NCBI GenBank assembly: GCA_902589345.1 | Contig: CACISU010000001.1 | Coordinates: forward strand, 366,307-430,306 | Reading direction: 5' to 3' | DNA: 64,000 nucleotides | Source of the DNA: an uncultured Pelagibacteraceae bacterium | Lineage (GTDB): Bacteria > Pseudomonadota > Alphaproteobacteria > Pelagibacterales > Pelagibacteraceae | Shown: one piece after another, positions 44,476 through 53,785 of the stretch | How the letters are laid out: each line of letters begins with the position of its first letter | Numbering within the stretch: the stretch's first letter is position 1 | Made by a program: the position numbers and the translations under genes | Notes under the pieces: generated by a model | What the model was told of the DNA's origin: nothing | The model's input: the letters and a program-made list of their open reading frames with translations, nothing else | Database searches by the model: none

Positions 44476-44510
44476 AAATAGGCGCCAATTTAATAAATTG
44501 GTGCCTATTT
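44476..44510 (+). terminator. Intercistronic terminator-like hairpin after tauA
   Basis: A 16-bp stem (AAATAGGCGCCAATTT / AAATTGGTGCCTATTT, one G-U pair) with a 3-base loop is followed by a run of T to 44515. It begins 20 bp after the tauA stop and lies 36 bp before tauB. This is a strong intrinsic terminator inside the operon, so most transcripts should end after tauA and a minority continue into tauBC. Confidence 0.88.
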
Positions 44511-44545
44511 TTTTTAACAAAATTTTAATATAAAGTCACAATATT

Positions 44546-45343
44546 ATGAGCGATCTAGTTTCTCAAAATGTGAATATGATTTTTAAATCTCTTAAGGGAG
44601 AAACTGTCCACGCACTTAAAGATGTAAGTTTTACTCTAAAAAAAGGTGAATTACTAACTGTTCTAGGTCCTTCTGGGTGTGGAAAAACAACTTTATTAAA
44701 TATAGCTGCTGGATTCCTTAGACCAACATCTGGGATGATTAAACTTGGTGATAAAGAAATAAATGGACCTGGTGTTGAAAGAGGAATGGTTTTCCAACAA
44801 GGTGCTTTGTTTGAATGGTTGACAGTTGCACAAAATGTAAATTTTGGTCTTCGAATGAAAAAAGTAGACCCAGCAGAAACTGCAAAAAAAGTTGATGAAT
44901 GGCTAGAAATAGTTGGTCTACAAGGATTTGGAAATACTCCTACTTATCAATTATCAGGTGGAATGCAGCAAAGAGTAGCTCTTGCAAGATGCTTAATTAA
45001 TGATCCAGATCTAATTTTAATGGATGAGCCATTAGGAGCACTAGATGCTTTAACTAGAGAAAAAATGCAGTCTTTAGTTTTAAAAATTTGGAAAGAAACT
45101 GGAAAAACAATTATTTTAATTACTCACTCTGTAGAAGAAGCATTGTTATTAGGTGAAAGAGTATATGTAATGGCTCCAAGACCAGGAAGAATACATAAAG
45201 AATATAAACTTCCATTTGCAAATATGGGACTAAAAGAAGATTTAAGAGAAATCAAGAATAACAATGAATTTGTAACTAAACGAGAAGAAATCCTATCAAT
45301 GATTTGGGATATGGAAGAAGAAATTATGGGTAAAGAAAATTAA
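44546..45343 (+). CDS. tauB: Taurine-type ABC transporter ATPase
   Basis: 265 residues. Walker A GPSGCGKTT at 41-49, Q-loop Gln83 or Gln84 (VFQQ), signature LSGGMQQR at 135-142 and Walker B LILMDEP at 155-161. The ITHSVEEALLLGERVYVMAPRPGRI stretch is the H-loop and the C-terminal pattern of NitT/TauT ATPases. It powers the permease encoded next, whose start is adjacent to its stop. It is the only complete ABC ATPase gene in the window. Confidence 0.94.
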   Translation: MSDLVSQNVNMIFKSLKGETVHALKDVSFTLKKGELLTVLGPSGCGKTTLLNIAAGFLRPTSGMIKLGDKEINGPGVERGMVFQQGALFEWLTVAQNVNFGLRMKKVDPAETAKKVDEWLEIVGLQGFGNTPTYQLSGGMQQRVALARCLINDPDLILMDEPLGALDALTREKMQSLVLKIWKETGKTIILITHSVEEALLLGERVYVMAPRPGRIHKEYKLPFANMGLKEDLREIKNNNEFVTKREEILSMIWDMEEEIMGKEN

Positions 45344-47239
45344 ATGATTACTGGAATAATTACATTTCTAACAATTTTTGCTGTTATAGGTTCAATACTT
45401 TATGGTCAAAGATTAATTAAAACTGAAAAAAGTGATGCAGTTTTTGGAAATCCAGAAAGAGCTAAGGGTGGTATTCATTGGGTTATCGTTGGAAGTAGTT
45501 TTCTACTATTTACTTGGCTTTATTATTCTTGGGATATAGCAAAAGCATTTTACCCAAAGTCTGCAAATGAGCTTTGTCAGGTAGCAAAGGTAAATGAATC
45601 TTTATTATCTCTGAAATATCTTTTTCCAATAGAAGAAAGAAGTCATAAAAGTACTGCTCTTATTAAACGTGAAAATATAAACATAAGTGAAAAAATTAAT
45701 ATAATACAAAATTTATCAGGCTTAAGTAATGAGGATAAAGCAAAATTTGTTAATTTACTAAATAAAACTAGGCAAACTATTCCTTTATTAACTAATGAAA
45801 AATATATCGAATATGAAACTAAAAATACTATAACCAATTTAACAAATAGAATTAATAAACTAACTGAAGAGTTTCCAAAAGAAAGCTATCCTCCTGCTTT
45901 AAGCGAGGCAGAAGAAAATAAAAGAATAGAAGCTTTAAATAATCAATTAGGTTGGGGTGCCACCGGCATGGAAGTTCCTCCTTTGCCCGAGAGTAAAGTT
46001 GGTATGAAATTCAATGCAGCTGCTAAAGAATTAAATTTAATTAGTGATGAATTTTTTTCAATGAGAAATCATAATCCTCAGTATTTAAGACTACTAAAAG
46101 AAATTAGAGATGAAATTAAAGAATATAAAGATGCCTTAAATGAAGATCAAACATTAGAAATGACTTATATAAAGGAAATAAGAAAACTTGGTCAAAGAAT
46201 TGAGTATGAAAGTGTTTTTCCACCAAATGCATTAGACGGTATGGAGTTGGCTATTAGAAACTTTGATAAAGTTCAAAAAGATCAGCAAGGATCTATACGA
46301 ATTAAAGATATGTTATTGTTTCCAGGTGGAACTATAGTTGCAAGCGGCCCAACTTGTGCAGAGGATGGTCCGGGTAGATGGTTACCTAAACCTTCAGATA
46401 CTTTTAGGATTTTTGGAGATTTATTGAAGCCTAGTGTTGGTTTTAAAATGATACCAATGATCTGGTATGAAATGATGGGTGTTAATAGAATTGTTGGTTT
46501 CTTTCTTCCAGATTGGATAGCAGATGTTATGCCAGGAAAATATCCTGTCCATACTTCTGATGGAACTGTAGAACCAAACTTTAAAAGCAAAGTTTTAGAC
46601 GTAGTAACAGGTGAATTCGAAGCATTTAAAATACCAGTTCCCACAGGACATATTTGGGATTCATTCTTAAGGGTGTTTTTAGGACTAACACTAGGTATTA
46701 TTTTTGGTGTTCCACTTGGAATATTTATGGGACTGAATAGATTTGCAAAAGGATTTTTTGATCCATTAGTTGAGTTGTACAGACCGGTACCCCCACTAGC
46801 TTGGGCACCCTTGGTAATTACAGTATTTGGAATTGATAATGTCGGAAAAGTATTTTTATTATTCATGGTATCATTTTCAATTATGATTATTTCTGCAAGA
46901 GCTGGGGCATCTGGAACACAATTATCTAAAATTCATGCAGCTCATTCCTTGGGAGCATCCAGATGGCAAATACTTAAAGAAGTTATTTTTCCAAATTCGT
47001 TACCAGAAATATTAACTGGAGTTAGGGTTGCAGTTGGTATGTGTTGGGGAACATTGGTTGCTGCTGAATTTTTAGCTGGTACTTCGGGAATAGGATTTGT
47101 TGAAAATGTCGCAAGAAAATACATGCAATATGAAGTTATTTGGATAACAATTTTTGTTATGGGAATGTTAGGACTAATATTCGACGTTACAATTAGAAAA
47201 ATAATAGATAAAACTATTCCATGGCGTGGAAAAGGTTAA
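45344..47239 (+). CDS. tauC: Taurine-type ABC permease with a long N-terminal extension
   Basis: 631 residues, against about 260 for ordinary TauC. The C-terminal 240 (from about residue 395) are a normal permease: SFLRVFLGLTLGIIFGVPLGIFMG, YRPVPPLAWAPLVITVFGI and the EAA loop AAHSLGASRWQILKEVIFP. The N-terminal part has two helices (residues 1-20 and 43-60) and then about 320 soluble residues with coiled-coil character (RINKLTEEFPKE; RDEIKEYKDALNEDQTLE). This region probably sits in the periplasm and may receive TauA. It overlaps the PQQ dehydrogenase start by 19 bp. Joining of two genes by frameshift is not suggested; the frame is intact. Confidence 0.88.
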   Translation: MITGIITFLTIFAVIGSILYGQRLIKTEKSDAVFGNPERAKGGIHWVIVGSSFLLFTWLYYSWDIAKAFYPKSANELCQVAKVNESLLSLKYLFPIEERSHKSTALIKRENINISEKINIIQNLSGLSNEDKAKFVNLLNKTRQTIPLLTNEKYIEYETKNTITNLTNRINKLTEEFPKESYPPALSEAEENKRIEALNNQLGWGATGMEVPPLPESKVGMKFNAAAKELNLISDEFFSMRNHNPQYLRLLKEIRDEIKEYKDALNEDQTLEMTYIKEIRKLGQRIEYESVFPPNALDGMELAIRNFDKVQKDQQGSIRIKDMLLFPGGTIVASGPTCAEDGPGRWLPKPSDTFRIFGDLLKPSVGFKMIPMIWYEMMGVNRIVGFFLPDWIADVMPGKYPVHTSDGTVEPNFKSKVLDVVTGEFEAFKIPVPTGHIWDSFLRVFLGLTLGIIFGVPLGIFMGLNRFAKGFFDPLVELYRPVPPLAWAPLVITVFGIDNVGKVFLLFMVSFSIMIISARAGASGTQLSKIHAAHSLGASRWQILKEVIFPNSLPEILTGVRVAVGMCWGTLVAAEFLAGTSGIGFVENVARKYMQYEVIWITIFVMGMLGLIFDVTIRKIIDKTIPWRGKG

Positions 47240-48282
47240 TATTTTTATTTCTTTTTTTATCTTCAATATCTTATGCAGACGAAATTAAACTTAATAAGAT
47301 TATTGCATTAGATGAACCTTGGGGATCTACATTTATTAATAATAATGAATTATTAATTACTGAAAAATCTGGGAATATTAAATTAATAAATTTATCTACT
47401 AAAAAAATTAATAAAATAAATCATAATTTAAATGTTCTTGAATATGGTCAAGGTGGACTTTTAGATATAATTTACAAAGAAAACATAGTTTGGGTATCTT
47501 ATACTGAGAAGATAGATGGTTGGAAAACAAGTACATCTATAGCTAAAGCAAAATTTGATAAAGAAAATTTTGATTTTAAAAATATTTTTCAAGCTTTTCC
47601 ACCAATAGACTCAATTTATCATTTTGGATCAAGACTAGCTTTAAAAGATGATTATTTATATGCTTCTGTTGGTGAAAGAGGTGAAGGAATGATTGCACAA
47701 GATGGCTCAAAACATCCTGGCAGCATTATAAGAATTCATTTAGATGGGAAGATACCAAAAGATAATCCAAAATTTATAAACAAAAATGATTGGTTGCCTG
47801 AAATATATCAAATAGGAGTAAGAAATCCTCAAGGTTTAACTTTATCTTCATTTGATGGAAAAATTTATATTAGCAATCACGGTGCTAAAGGTGGTGATTG
47901 GTTTGGAGAAGTTAAGAAAGGTGAAAATTATGGTTGGAAAATTTTAGGATGGGGAGGAACAAATTATACAGGATTGCCAATTGGTCCTAAGTGGAAACCA
48001 GGTTTTACTAAAGCAATTAAATACTGGGTTCCATCAATTGCTACAAGTGCAATTACAATTTATAAAGGTGAGGAATTTAAAGAATGGACAGGATTAGCTT
48101 TGATAACATCATTAAAGGATAAATCTCTAAGAAGTCTTGATTTCTCTAATAAAAATAATGTTATAGAAAAAATTATTTTTAAAAATAAAATTGGAAGAAT
48201 AAGAGATATACAAATACATCCTTCTACTGGTAAGATATATTTTTTAAGTGAAGGTGCTTTATGGTTAATGGAAAAAAATTAA
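47221..48282 (+). CDS. PQQ-dependent aldose-type sugar dehydrogenase
   Basis: 353 residues with a signal peptide (cleavage near SYADE, residue 21). The beta-propeller of the soluble PQQ sugar dehydrogenase family shows in LALKDDYLYASVGERGEGMIAQD near residue 140, IYQIGVRNPQGL near residue 195 with the arginine that binds PQQ, and GENYGWKILGWGG near residue 235. It would oxidise an aldose or related substrate in the periplasm. It starts inside the tauC end, so the two are translationally coupled. Whether the cell makes PQQ is not answerable here; some family members act without it. Confidence 0.8.
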   Translation: MAWKRLIFLFLFLSSISYADEIKLNKIIALDEPWGSTFINNNELLITEKSGNIKLINLSTKKINKINHNLNVLEYGQGGLLDIIYKENIVWVSYTEKIDGWKTSTSIAKAKFDKENFDFKNIFQAFPPIDSIYHFGSRLALKDDYLYASVGERGEGMIAQDGSKHPGSIIRIHLDGKIPKDNPKFINKNDWLPEIYQIGVRNPQGLTLSSFDGKIYISNHGAKGGDWFGEVKKGENYGWKILGWGGTNYTGLPIGPKWKPGFTKAIKYWVPSIATSAITIYKGEEFKEWTGLALITSLKDKSLRSLDFSNKNNVIEKIIFKNKIGRIRDIQIHPSTGKIYFLSEGALWLMEKN

Positions 48283-49268
48283 ATCAAATTATAGTAAAAA
48301 TTTTTAAAAAAAATGGTTTAAGTACAAATCATTCGATTATTTGTTCAAAAGCATTGATAAATGCTGAACTTGTTGGTGCTCATTCACATGGTCTCGCTCG
48401 ACTTAAAATGTATTGCGACAGAATTCAGAAAAAAGTTATTAATCCAAAACCAAAAATTAAAATAAAAAAAATTTCTCAATCTATTACCCAAATTGATGCA
48501 AATAATAGTATTGGTTTTGTTGCTGCTGATATTGGAATTAAAAAGGCTATTAAAAATGCTAAGAAAACTGGGATAGGTTTAGTTGGAATAAAAAACAGTG
48601 GTCATTATGGTTTGTCAGGATATTACGCTGAACAAGCTGTCAAAAAAAATTTAATTGTTTTTTGCTTTACAAATGCACCTCCAGCAATAGCTCCTCATGG
48701 TGCTAAGAAAAGTTTATTTGGAACAAACCCAATATGCTTTGGAACACCAACTTCTAGTAAAATTCCATTTATATTAGATACTGCAGTATCAGTAATTAAC
48801 AGAGGAAAAATTAGATTAGCTGCAAAAATAGGAAAAAAAATTCCTAAAGGAGTTGCGCTTGATAAATTAGGAAAAGATACAACTGATGCAAAAAAAGCTT
48901 TGGAAGGTGTCCAGCTACCAATAGCAGGATTTAGAGGATCAGGTCTTGCTTGGATGGTGGATATTTTAAGTGGAGTAATGACAGGTGGAAACCATGGGGG
49001 CAAAGTTAAAGATCCATTTGATGATTTTTCAGGGCCTCAAAATATAGGACATCTATTTATTACAATGAAACCAAATCTTTTTGTTGGTAACTACAGTGAA
49101 AGAATTAAAGAAAACATTAAAAGAATTAAAAGATTACCTAAAATTAAAGGTGTAAAGGAAATATTGTATCCAGGTCAAAATAAATATCAAAGATATAAAA
49201 AAAATCTAAATAAAAAAATTAATATCCCAAAAAACATTGCTGAAGATCTTAAGAAACTAAATGCTTAA
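48261..49268 (+). CDS. Ldh2-family malate/L-lactate/sulfolactate-type dehydrogenase
   Basis: 335 residues of the NAD(P)-dependent family that includes malate, ureidoglycolate, delta-1-piperideine-2-carboxylate and (2R)-3-sulfolactate (ComC) enzymes. ELVGAHSHGLARL near residue 36 and KNSGHYGLSGYYAEQA near residue 112 (likely catalytic His115), and FGTNPICFG near residue 153, are family features. The tau context makes a sulfonated acid attractive as substrate, but this is context only. The start overlaps the preceding gene by 22 bp and the end overlaps dhaL by 8 bp, giving a tight operon. Confidence 0.82.
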   Translation: MVNGKKLNQIIVKIFKKNGLSTNHSIICSKALINAELVGAHSHGLARLKMYCDRIQKKVINPKPKIKIKKISQSITQIDANNSIGFVAADIGIKKAIKNAKKTGIGLVGIKNSGHYGLSGYYAEQAVKKNLIVFCFTNAPPAIAPHGAKKSLFGTNPICFGTPTSSKIPFILDTAVSVINRGKIRLAAKIGKKIPKGVALDKLGKDTTDAKKALEGVQLPIAGFRGSGLAWMVDILSGVMTGGNHGGKVKDPFDDFSGPQNIGHLFITMKPNLFVGNYSERIKENIKRIKRLPKIKGVKEILYPGQNKYQRYKKNLNKKINIPKNIAEDLKKLNA

Positions 49269-49848
49269 TAAAGAAATTTTAACCAAAATATTTAAAAATC
49301 TATTAGATGAGGCAAAAAAATCTTATGATGATTTTAACTCGGCTGATGGAAAGATAGGAGATGGAGATTTGGGCGTTACTATTTTACACGGTTTAGAGGA
49401 AGTAAATAATAACTTAAGTAAATTTAGTGATGATATGGGTTCTAACTTTATGGTGTGCTCACAAGCATTTGTTAAAAGATCAGGATCTAGTTTTGGTACT
49501 TTAATTGCTTTTTCGTTCATGAATATATCCAAAAATTTAAAAGGAAAAAAAGAGTGTAATCATATGGATATTGTAAATATATTTGAAATATCATTAAAAA
49601 CTATTCTCGAAAGAGGAAAAACTAATCTTGGTGATAAAACTATAGCTGATAGTTTAGATTTAATTATTAAACAGTTAAAAGATAATCAAAATTATTCAGA
49701 AGTATTTAAATCAGCCACAAAGCAAGCATTAGAAGATTTCAAGGGGAAAAAAATAAAAATAGGAAGAGCTAGAATGTTTGAAGATAAAACTATGGAATTA
49801 GATGACCCAGGTATGTTTGCGCTAAATAGATTATCTTCAGTATTTTAA
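49261..49848 (+). CDS. dhaL: Dihydroxyacetone kinase subunit L
   Basis: 195 residues, a helical bundle that carries the nucleotide. The magnesium-binding segment SADGKIGDGDLGVTI at residues 23-37 has the aspartate triad, and the C-terminus GRARMFEDKTMELDDPGMFAL follows the DhaL pattern. It transfers phosphate to the sugar held by DhaK, whose gene is 11 kb away. DhaM is not seen, so the phosphate source (ATP or PEP) cannot be decided. The overlap with the Ldh2-type gene links it to the tau run. Confidence 0.87.
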   Translation: MLNKEILTKIFKNLLDEAKKSYDDFNSADGKIGDGDLGVTILHGLEEVNNNLSKFSDDMGSNFMVCSQAFVKRSGSSFGTLIAFSFMNISKNLKGKKECNHMDIVNIFEISLKTILERGKTNLGDKTIADSLDLIIKQLKDNQNYSEVFKSATKQALEDFKGKKIKIGRARMFEDKTMELDDPGMFALNRLSSVF

Positions 49849-49935
49849 AAATTATAAGTATATAGCAATTATTTATTTTAACTATTAACAAGATTTTTAG
49901 TTGAATTTTAAAACCAAATCATAGATAAAGTTATT

Positions 49936-50172
49936 ATGCAAAATCAAGAAATTATTCAAATAATTGAAAACCTTAAAGGTCGTAAAAGTTATGAAGAAAA
50001 AAAAGCTTCAAAATTAGGTTTCAATTCGCTTTATGCTTATTTTGAAGATAAAATTTCAAAAGAAAAAAAAGCTATTGAAGATAAGAAAAAAGAATTAGAA
50101 GAAATTAAAACCGAAACTGAGTTAAAAAAAAATTCTAAAAATAAAGAAAAAAGCACCTGCGGCTGTTGTTAG
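49936..50172 (+). CDS. Small charged helical protein ending in CGCC
   Basis: 78 residues. Residues 1-50 give a helix (LKGRKSYEEKKASKLGFNSLYAYFEDKI) followed by a lysine/glutamate coiled-coil (KEKKAIEDKKKELEEIKTETELKK). The chain ends STCGCC, a cysteine cluster that could bind metal or an FeS-like centre or be modified. No family recognised. It ends one base before the convergent guaA stop, so it is not part of an operon. Confidence 0.6.
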   Translation: MQNQEIIQIIENLKGRKSYEEKKASKLGFNSLYAYFEDKISKEKKAIEDKKKELEEIKTETELKKNSKNKEKSTCGCC

Positions 50173-50173
50173 A

Positions 50174-51733
50174 TTATTCTAATTCTATTGTGCTAGGTGG
50201 TTTGGTTGTTATATCATAAACAACCCTATTAATACCACTTACAGAATTAATAATTTTATTAGAAACCTTTTGAAAAAAGTTTTTGCTAAATGGAAAAAAA
50301 TCAGCAGTCATTCCATCTTCTGAGGTTACTGCTCTTAATAAACAAGTATATTCATAAGTTCTTTTATCTCCCATAACTCCAACTGTTTTTAATGGAAGTA
50401 ATGCCGCATAAGCTTGCCAAATTTTATTATACAGGTTTGATTTTTTTAATTCATTTATGAATATGTAATCCGCCTCTTTTAAGATATTAATTTTTTCTTT
50501 TGTAATCTTGCCAGGAATTCTTATAGCAAGTCCAGGTCCAGGAAATGGATGTCTTAAAAGTAAATCTTTAGATAATGATAATTCTTTACCAAGTTTTCTA
50601 ACTTCATCTTTAAATAAACTATTGAGCGGTTCAACCAAATCTAGTTTCATTTTTTTAGGCAAACCTCCTACATTATGATGAGATTTAATTTTTGAAGAAG
50701 GACTGCCGGTGACTGTTTTACTTTCAATTAGATCTGGGTACAAAGTTCCTTGTGCTAAGAATTTAACATTTTTAATTTTTTTTGCATACTTTTCAAATAG
50801 TTGAATAAAAAGTTTTCCAATAATTTTTCTTTTAGTTTCTGGATTATTAACATTTTTAAGTCTGCTCAAGAAAATCTTAGAAGCGTCTATATATATTAAT
50901 TTGAGCTTTAATTTTTTTTTAAAGTTATTAATAACCTCACGTTCCTCATTTTTTCTTAATAATCCAGTATTAATAAAAATGCATGTCAATTTATTTCCTA
51001 CTGCTCTTTTTAATAATAAAGCTACCACGCTACTATCTACTCCTCCTGACAAGGCGCAAATAACTTTATTATTTTTAACTTTTTTACGGATATCTGTAAT
51101 TAATATTTTTTTTTGTCTTTTCAAATTCCAGGTTTTTTTAATTTTACAAATACCAAATAGAAAATTTTTAATTATAATTTTACCATTTTGTGTATGACTA
51201 ACTTCAGGATGAAACTGGACACCATAGTATTTTTTATTTTCATTTGAAATAATGGCATTTCTTGAATTATCACTATAAGCTACTTTTTTAAAACTACTTG
51301 GTATTGTATGAACAATATCTTGATGGCTCATCCAAACCAATGTTTTTTTATTTTTAAAGAAATTTTTTGTAATCGAGCTTTTTAGTTTACTTTTTACTAT
51401 TGCATGACCAAACTCTCTTTCCTTAGATATCTTTATTTTTCCTCCAAATTTTTTTGCTAAAATTTGATGTCCATAGCAAATTCCAAGTATTGGTACATTT
51501 AAATTTATAATATTACTATTTAATGCTTCAGATTTTTTTTTAGTAATAGTTAATGGACCACCGGACAAAATTATTCCTTTAATTTTTTGATCATTAGTTA
51601 TTTTTTTTATTTTATTAAAACTAATAATTTCAGAATAAACACCACACTCTCTGATTTTTCGTGCAATAAGTTGTGTGAATTGAGATCCATAATCAATTAT
51701 AACAATTTTTTCTAAAAATTTATCTTTATTCAT
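50174..51733 (-). CDS. guaA: GMP synthase (glutamine-hydrolysing)
   Basis: 519 residues. Glutaminase: Cys86 in ILGICYGHQ, His176 and Glu178 in FHPEV. ATP pyrophosphatase P-loop SGGVDSS at 229-235; C-terminal [22 protein letters not shown], then the dimerisation part. It makes GMP from XMP. Start overlaps the guaB end by 8 bp, so both are translated together. Only moderate lysine enrichment relative to other bacteria; the chain looks complete and intact. Confidence 0.96.
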   Translation of the reverse strand: MNKDKFLEKIVIIDYGSQFTQLIARKIRECGVYSEIISFNKIKKITNDQKIKGIILSGGPLTITKKKSEALNSNIINLNVPILGICYGHQILAKKFGGKIKISKEREFGHAIVKSKLKSSITKNFFKNKKTLVWMSHQDIVHTIPSSFKKVAYSDNSRNAIISNENKKYYGVQFHPEVSHTQNGKIIIKNFLFGICKIKKTWNLKRQKKILITDIRKKVKNNKVICALSGGVDSSVVALLLKRAVGNKLTCIFINTGLLRKNEEREVINNFKKKLKLKLIYIDASKIFLSRLKNVNNPETKRKIIGKLFIQLFEKYAKKIKNVKFLAQGTLYPDLIESKTVTGSPSSKIKSHHNVGGLPKKMKLDLVEPLNSLFKDEVRKLGKELSLSKDLLLRHPFPGPGLAIRIPGKITKEKINILKEADYIFINELKKSNLYNKIWQAYAALLPLKTVGVMGDKRTYEYTCLLRAVTSEDGMTADFFPFSKNFFQKVSNKIINSVSGINRVVYDITTKPPSTIELE

Positions 51734-52793
51734 TTTTAATTACATGATCTACGTTATGAACCATACTTTCATAAAATCCAGCTTTGCTAATTTTAAGAAA
51801 CTCTCCTTTTTCCTGTAAATCTTTTATTTTTTTTGCACCCAAATATCCCATTGAAGATTTTAATCCACCAATTAGATTGAAAATAATCTTTTCCACTGTA
51901 CCTTTGTACTTGACTAGTCCCTCTACTCCCTCTGGAACATATTTTTTGATATCTTTATTTTTTTTTTGATAATATCTATCTGCCGAACCTGCATTCATAG
52001 CACCAACCGAACCCATCCCTCTAAAGTTTTTATACATTTTTCCTTTATATCTTATAATTTTCCCTGGACTTTCGTTTGTTCCTGAAAACAATGATCCAAT
52101 CATTATAGCGTCTGCACCAGCAGTAATTGCTTTTGCTAAGTCTCCTGAAAATTTAATACCACCGTCTGAAATTATTTTTGTTTTATAATTTTTTAAAGAT
52201 CTTTTAACGTCAATGACTGCACTTAGTTGTGGTACACCAATACCAGCAACTAACCTGGTTGTGCAAATAGATCCTGGCCCTATACCAACTTTAACTATAT
52301 CAACACCATTATCAGCCAAAAATCTTGCAGCTTTACCAGTTGCTATATTTCCAACACAAAGAGTAGAACTTTTTAATTTTTTTTTAATTTTTTTAATCAT
52401 AGCTAATACTTTTTTCGTATGGCCATGAGCTGTATCAATAACAATTAAATCTGTTTTAATTCTAGCTAGTTCTTCTGCTCTTTCTAAATCTCTATCATTT
52501 ACTCCTATTGCGGCTCCAACTAAAAATTTTTTCTTTTTAACTTTTTGTACTTCATTAACCTGTTTTTCAATTGATAAATTTCTATGAATTACTCCGATTC
52601 CTCCCATTTTTGCTAAAGCTAATGACATTTTAGATTCTGTTACTGTATCCATTGCTGAAGATAACAGTGGTATTTTTAAATTTAAATTTTTCGATAATTT
52701 GCAGTTTGTAATTGCTTCGGTTGGTAAAACTGATGAATATTGGGGAATTAATGTTACATCATCAAATGTTAACGAATCTTTAATAGCACCCAT
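51726..52793 (-). CDS. guaB: IMP dehydrogenase lacking the CBS (Bateman) domain
   Basis: 355 residues against about 490 for usual IMPDH. The catalytic barrel is intact: [20 protein letters not shown] at the start, Cys177 in [31 protein letters not shown], and [15 protein letters not shown] near residue 268 (mobile flap region). The CBS pair that normally interrupts the barrel between about residues 85 and 215 is missing; here [18 protein letters not shown] joins directly at residues 81-98. The enzyme oxidises IMP to XMP. Loss of the domain should remove ATP/GTP allosteric control. Overlaps guaA by 8 bp. Confidence 0.94.
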   Translation of the reverse strand: MGAIKDSLTFDDVTLIPQYSSVLPTEAITNCKLSKNLNLKIPLLSSAMDTVTESKMSLALAKMGGIGVIHRNLSIEKQVNEVQKVKKKKFLVGAAIGVNDRDLERAEELARIKTDLIVIDTAHGHTKKVLAMIKKIKKKLKSSTLCVGNIATGKAARFLADNGVDIVKVGIGPGSICTTRLVAGIGVPQLSAVIDVKRSLKNYKTKIISDGGIKFSGDLAKAITAGADAIMIGSLFSGTNESPGKIIRYKGKMYKNFRGMGSVGAMNAGSADRYYQKKNKDIKKYVPEGVEGLVKYKGTVEKIIFNLIGGLKSSMGYLGAKKIKDLQEKGEFLKISKAGFYESMVHNVDHVIKNE

Positions 52794-52956
52794 ATTTGTT
52801 TATATATTTTTTATTGAAAAAACCAACATACGCAGCAATGAGTGAGGCAGTTTGTCATCATATATTTTAAGTATTTAATTTTTGCATAGTAGAGACTCGA
52901 TATTAGCATTAGTAAGAATTGATTATTAATGTAAAAGTAAAATTGTTCCCTTAGTA

Positions 52957-53018
52957 GTTAGTCTGGTTGTAATTAAATTTACGGGGTTTGGGGCACCTGG
53001 CAACAGAACGCCCCTAAC
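52957..53018 (+). ncRNA. Candidate structured RNA (three-helix element with GNRA-capped hairpin)
   Basis: The 270-bp gap between guaB and the gene at 53064 is the longest gene-free stretch here. It contains a GTTA/TAAC closing pair (52957-52960 and 53015-53018), a short GTAA/TTAC hairpin and a strong hairpin at 52990-53014 (GGGGC ... GCCCC with inner CTG-GCAA-CAG, a GNRA loop). This folds into a compact three-way junction. It could be a 5' leader element for the gene at 53064, or part of a free small RNA such as 6S. The helices fold on both strands, but GCAA favours plus. Confidence 0.4.
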
Positions 53019-53063
53019 ATTTCACCACATATATTTAAATCTTATTTTTATTAGAATTAGATA

Positions 53064-53480
53064 ATGAAAAAAAAAGATATACCTAAACCAGCAATGCTTT
53101 ACGCTGCTGAGGAAATATATTCGATGGTATCTGATATAAAATTAAAAAATCCTGAAATTTCTGTAATTGAAGCTGTTGAAAGATATATTGGGAGTAAAAG
53201 TTATCAAAATTTGAGTAGTGGTGAATTTCATAACGAATTATTAAACAGATTCCAAAAAGACAAAGCACCAAAAAAAACAATAGAATTATTATTAGTTCAA
53301 AAAAAAGTAGTTGTAGAAAGATTGAAACATGTTGAAGGAAGTTATTTTGCTAAAAGTTCTTTCCCTTTAGATACTTCGCAAACTACATTCGATCTTCTGT
53401 GGAGAATGTGTGAAAGCTATGAACTATGGTGCAAAGAAATCAATGATATGAAGTCAATTACACTCGGAATATCTGAATAA
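53064..53480 (+). CDS. Hypothetical soluble protein
   Basis: 138 residues, mostly helical and charged. KDIPKPAMLYAAEEIYSMVSDIK near the start and LEWRMCESYELWCKEI-like aromatic stretch near residue 110 (LLWRMCESYELWCKEI) suggest a small helical bundle. No motif or family recognised. The 5' region carries a candidate structured RNA, and the nearest promoter-like sequence is AT-rich. It stands alone: guaB is divergent and the next gene converges with a 29-bp gap. Confidence 0.6.
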   Translation: MKKKDIPKPAMLYAAEEIYSMVSDIKLKNPEISVIEAVERYIGSKSYQNLSSGEFHNELLNRFQKDKAPKKTIELLLVQKKVVVERLKHVEGSYFAKSSFPLDTSQTTFDLLWRMCESYELWCKEINDMKSITLGISE

Positions 53481-53509
53481 ATTCTCGATATATATAACTT
53501 AAGTATTAA

Positions 53510-53689
53510 CTATTTTTGCGTAGCGCAAATATCTTTAATCACAGGTACATTCGCACAATCAGAACATTTTGTTACTTGCACTATGCAACCATCGTCCATT
53601 ACTTTTACGTCTACAACTCTATCGCACTTTGAGCATGTAGATGAAATAGTTAAACCACATTTTTTACAATTATATGTTTGTGTTTCCAT
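53510..53689 (-). CDS. 59-residue Cys-rich zinc-ribbon-like protein
   Basis: Read from ATG at 53689 to TAG at 53510, giving 59 residues. Cysteine pairs occur at CKKC (8-11), CSKC (19-22) and CSDC (42-45), with single Cys at 35 and 54, so two zinc- or iron-binding knuckles are likely. No signal peptide and no family recognised. The upstream 115 bp contain a perfect Fur box and a second Fur-like palindrome, so this gene is probably iron-regulated. I see no other reading frame competing on this stretch. Confidence 0.7.
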   Translation of the reverse strand: METQTYNCKKCGLTISSTCSKCDRVVDVKVMDDGCIVQVTKCSDCANVPVIKDICATQK

Positions 53690-53738
53690 GATTCTTAAAT
53701 AATAAATGAAGTATAAAAAATCAAGTTAATTCAATGTT

Positions 53739-53751
53739 ATTGATAATCAAT
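53739..53751. promoter_or_regulatory. Secondary Fur-like palindrome
   Basis: ATTGATAATCAAT, a 6-1-6 inverted repeat that shares the GATAATC core of Fur sites. It lies 35 bp from the primary Fur box and about 50 bp upstream of the Cys-rich gene start at 53689. It could be a second half-site cluster or chance in AT-rich DNA. Confidence 0.45.
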
Positions 53752-53785
53752 CACAAAAAAATAATTTTTTATCTAAAAAAAATTA

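Noticed and set aside
46282..46866. 194-residue open frame antisense to tauC
   Set aside because: It lies wholly inside a clear permease gene and has no domain or start signal.
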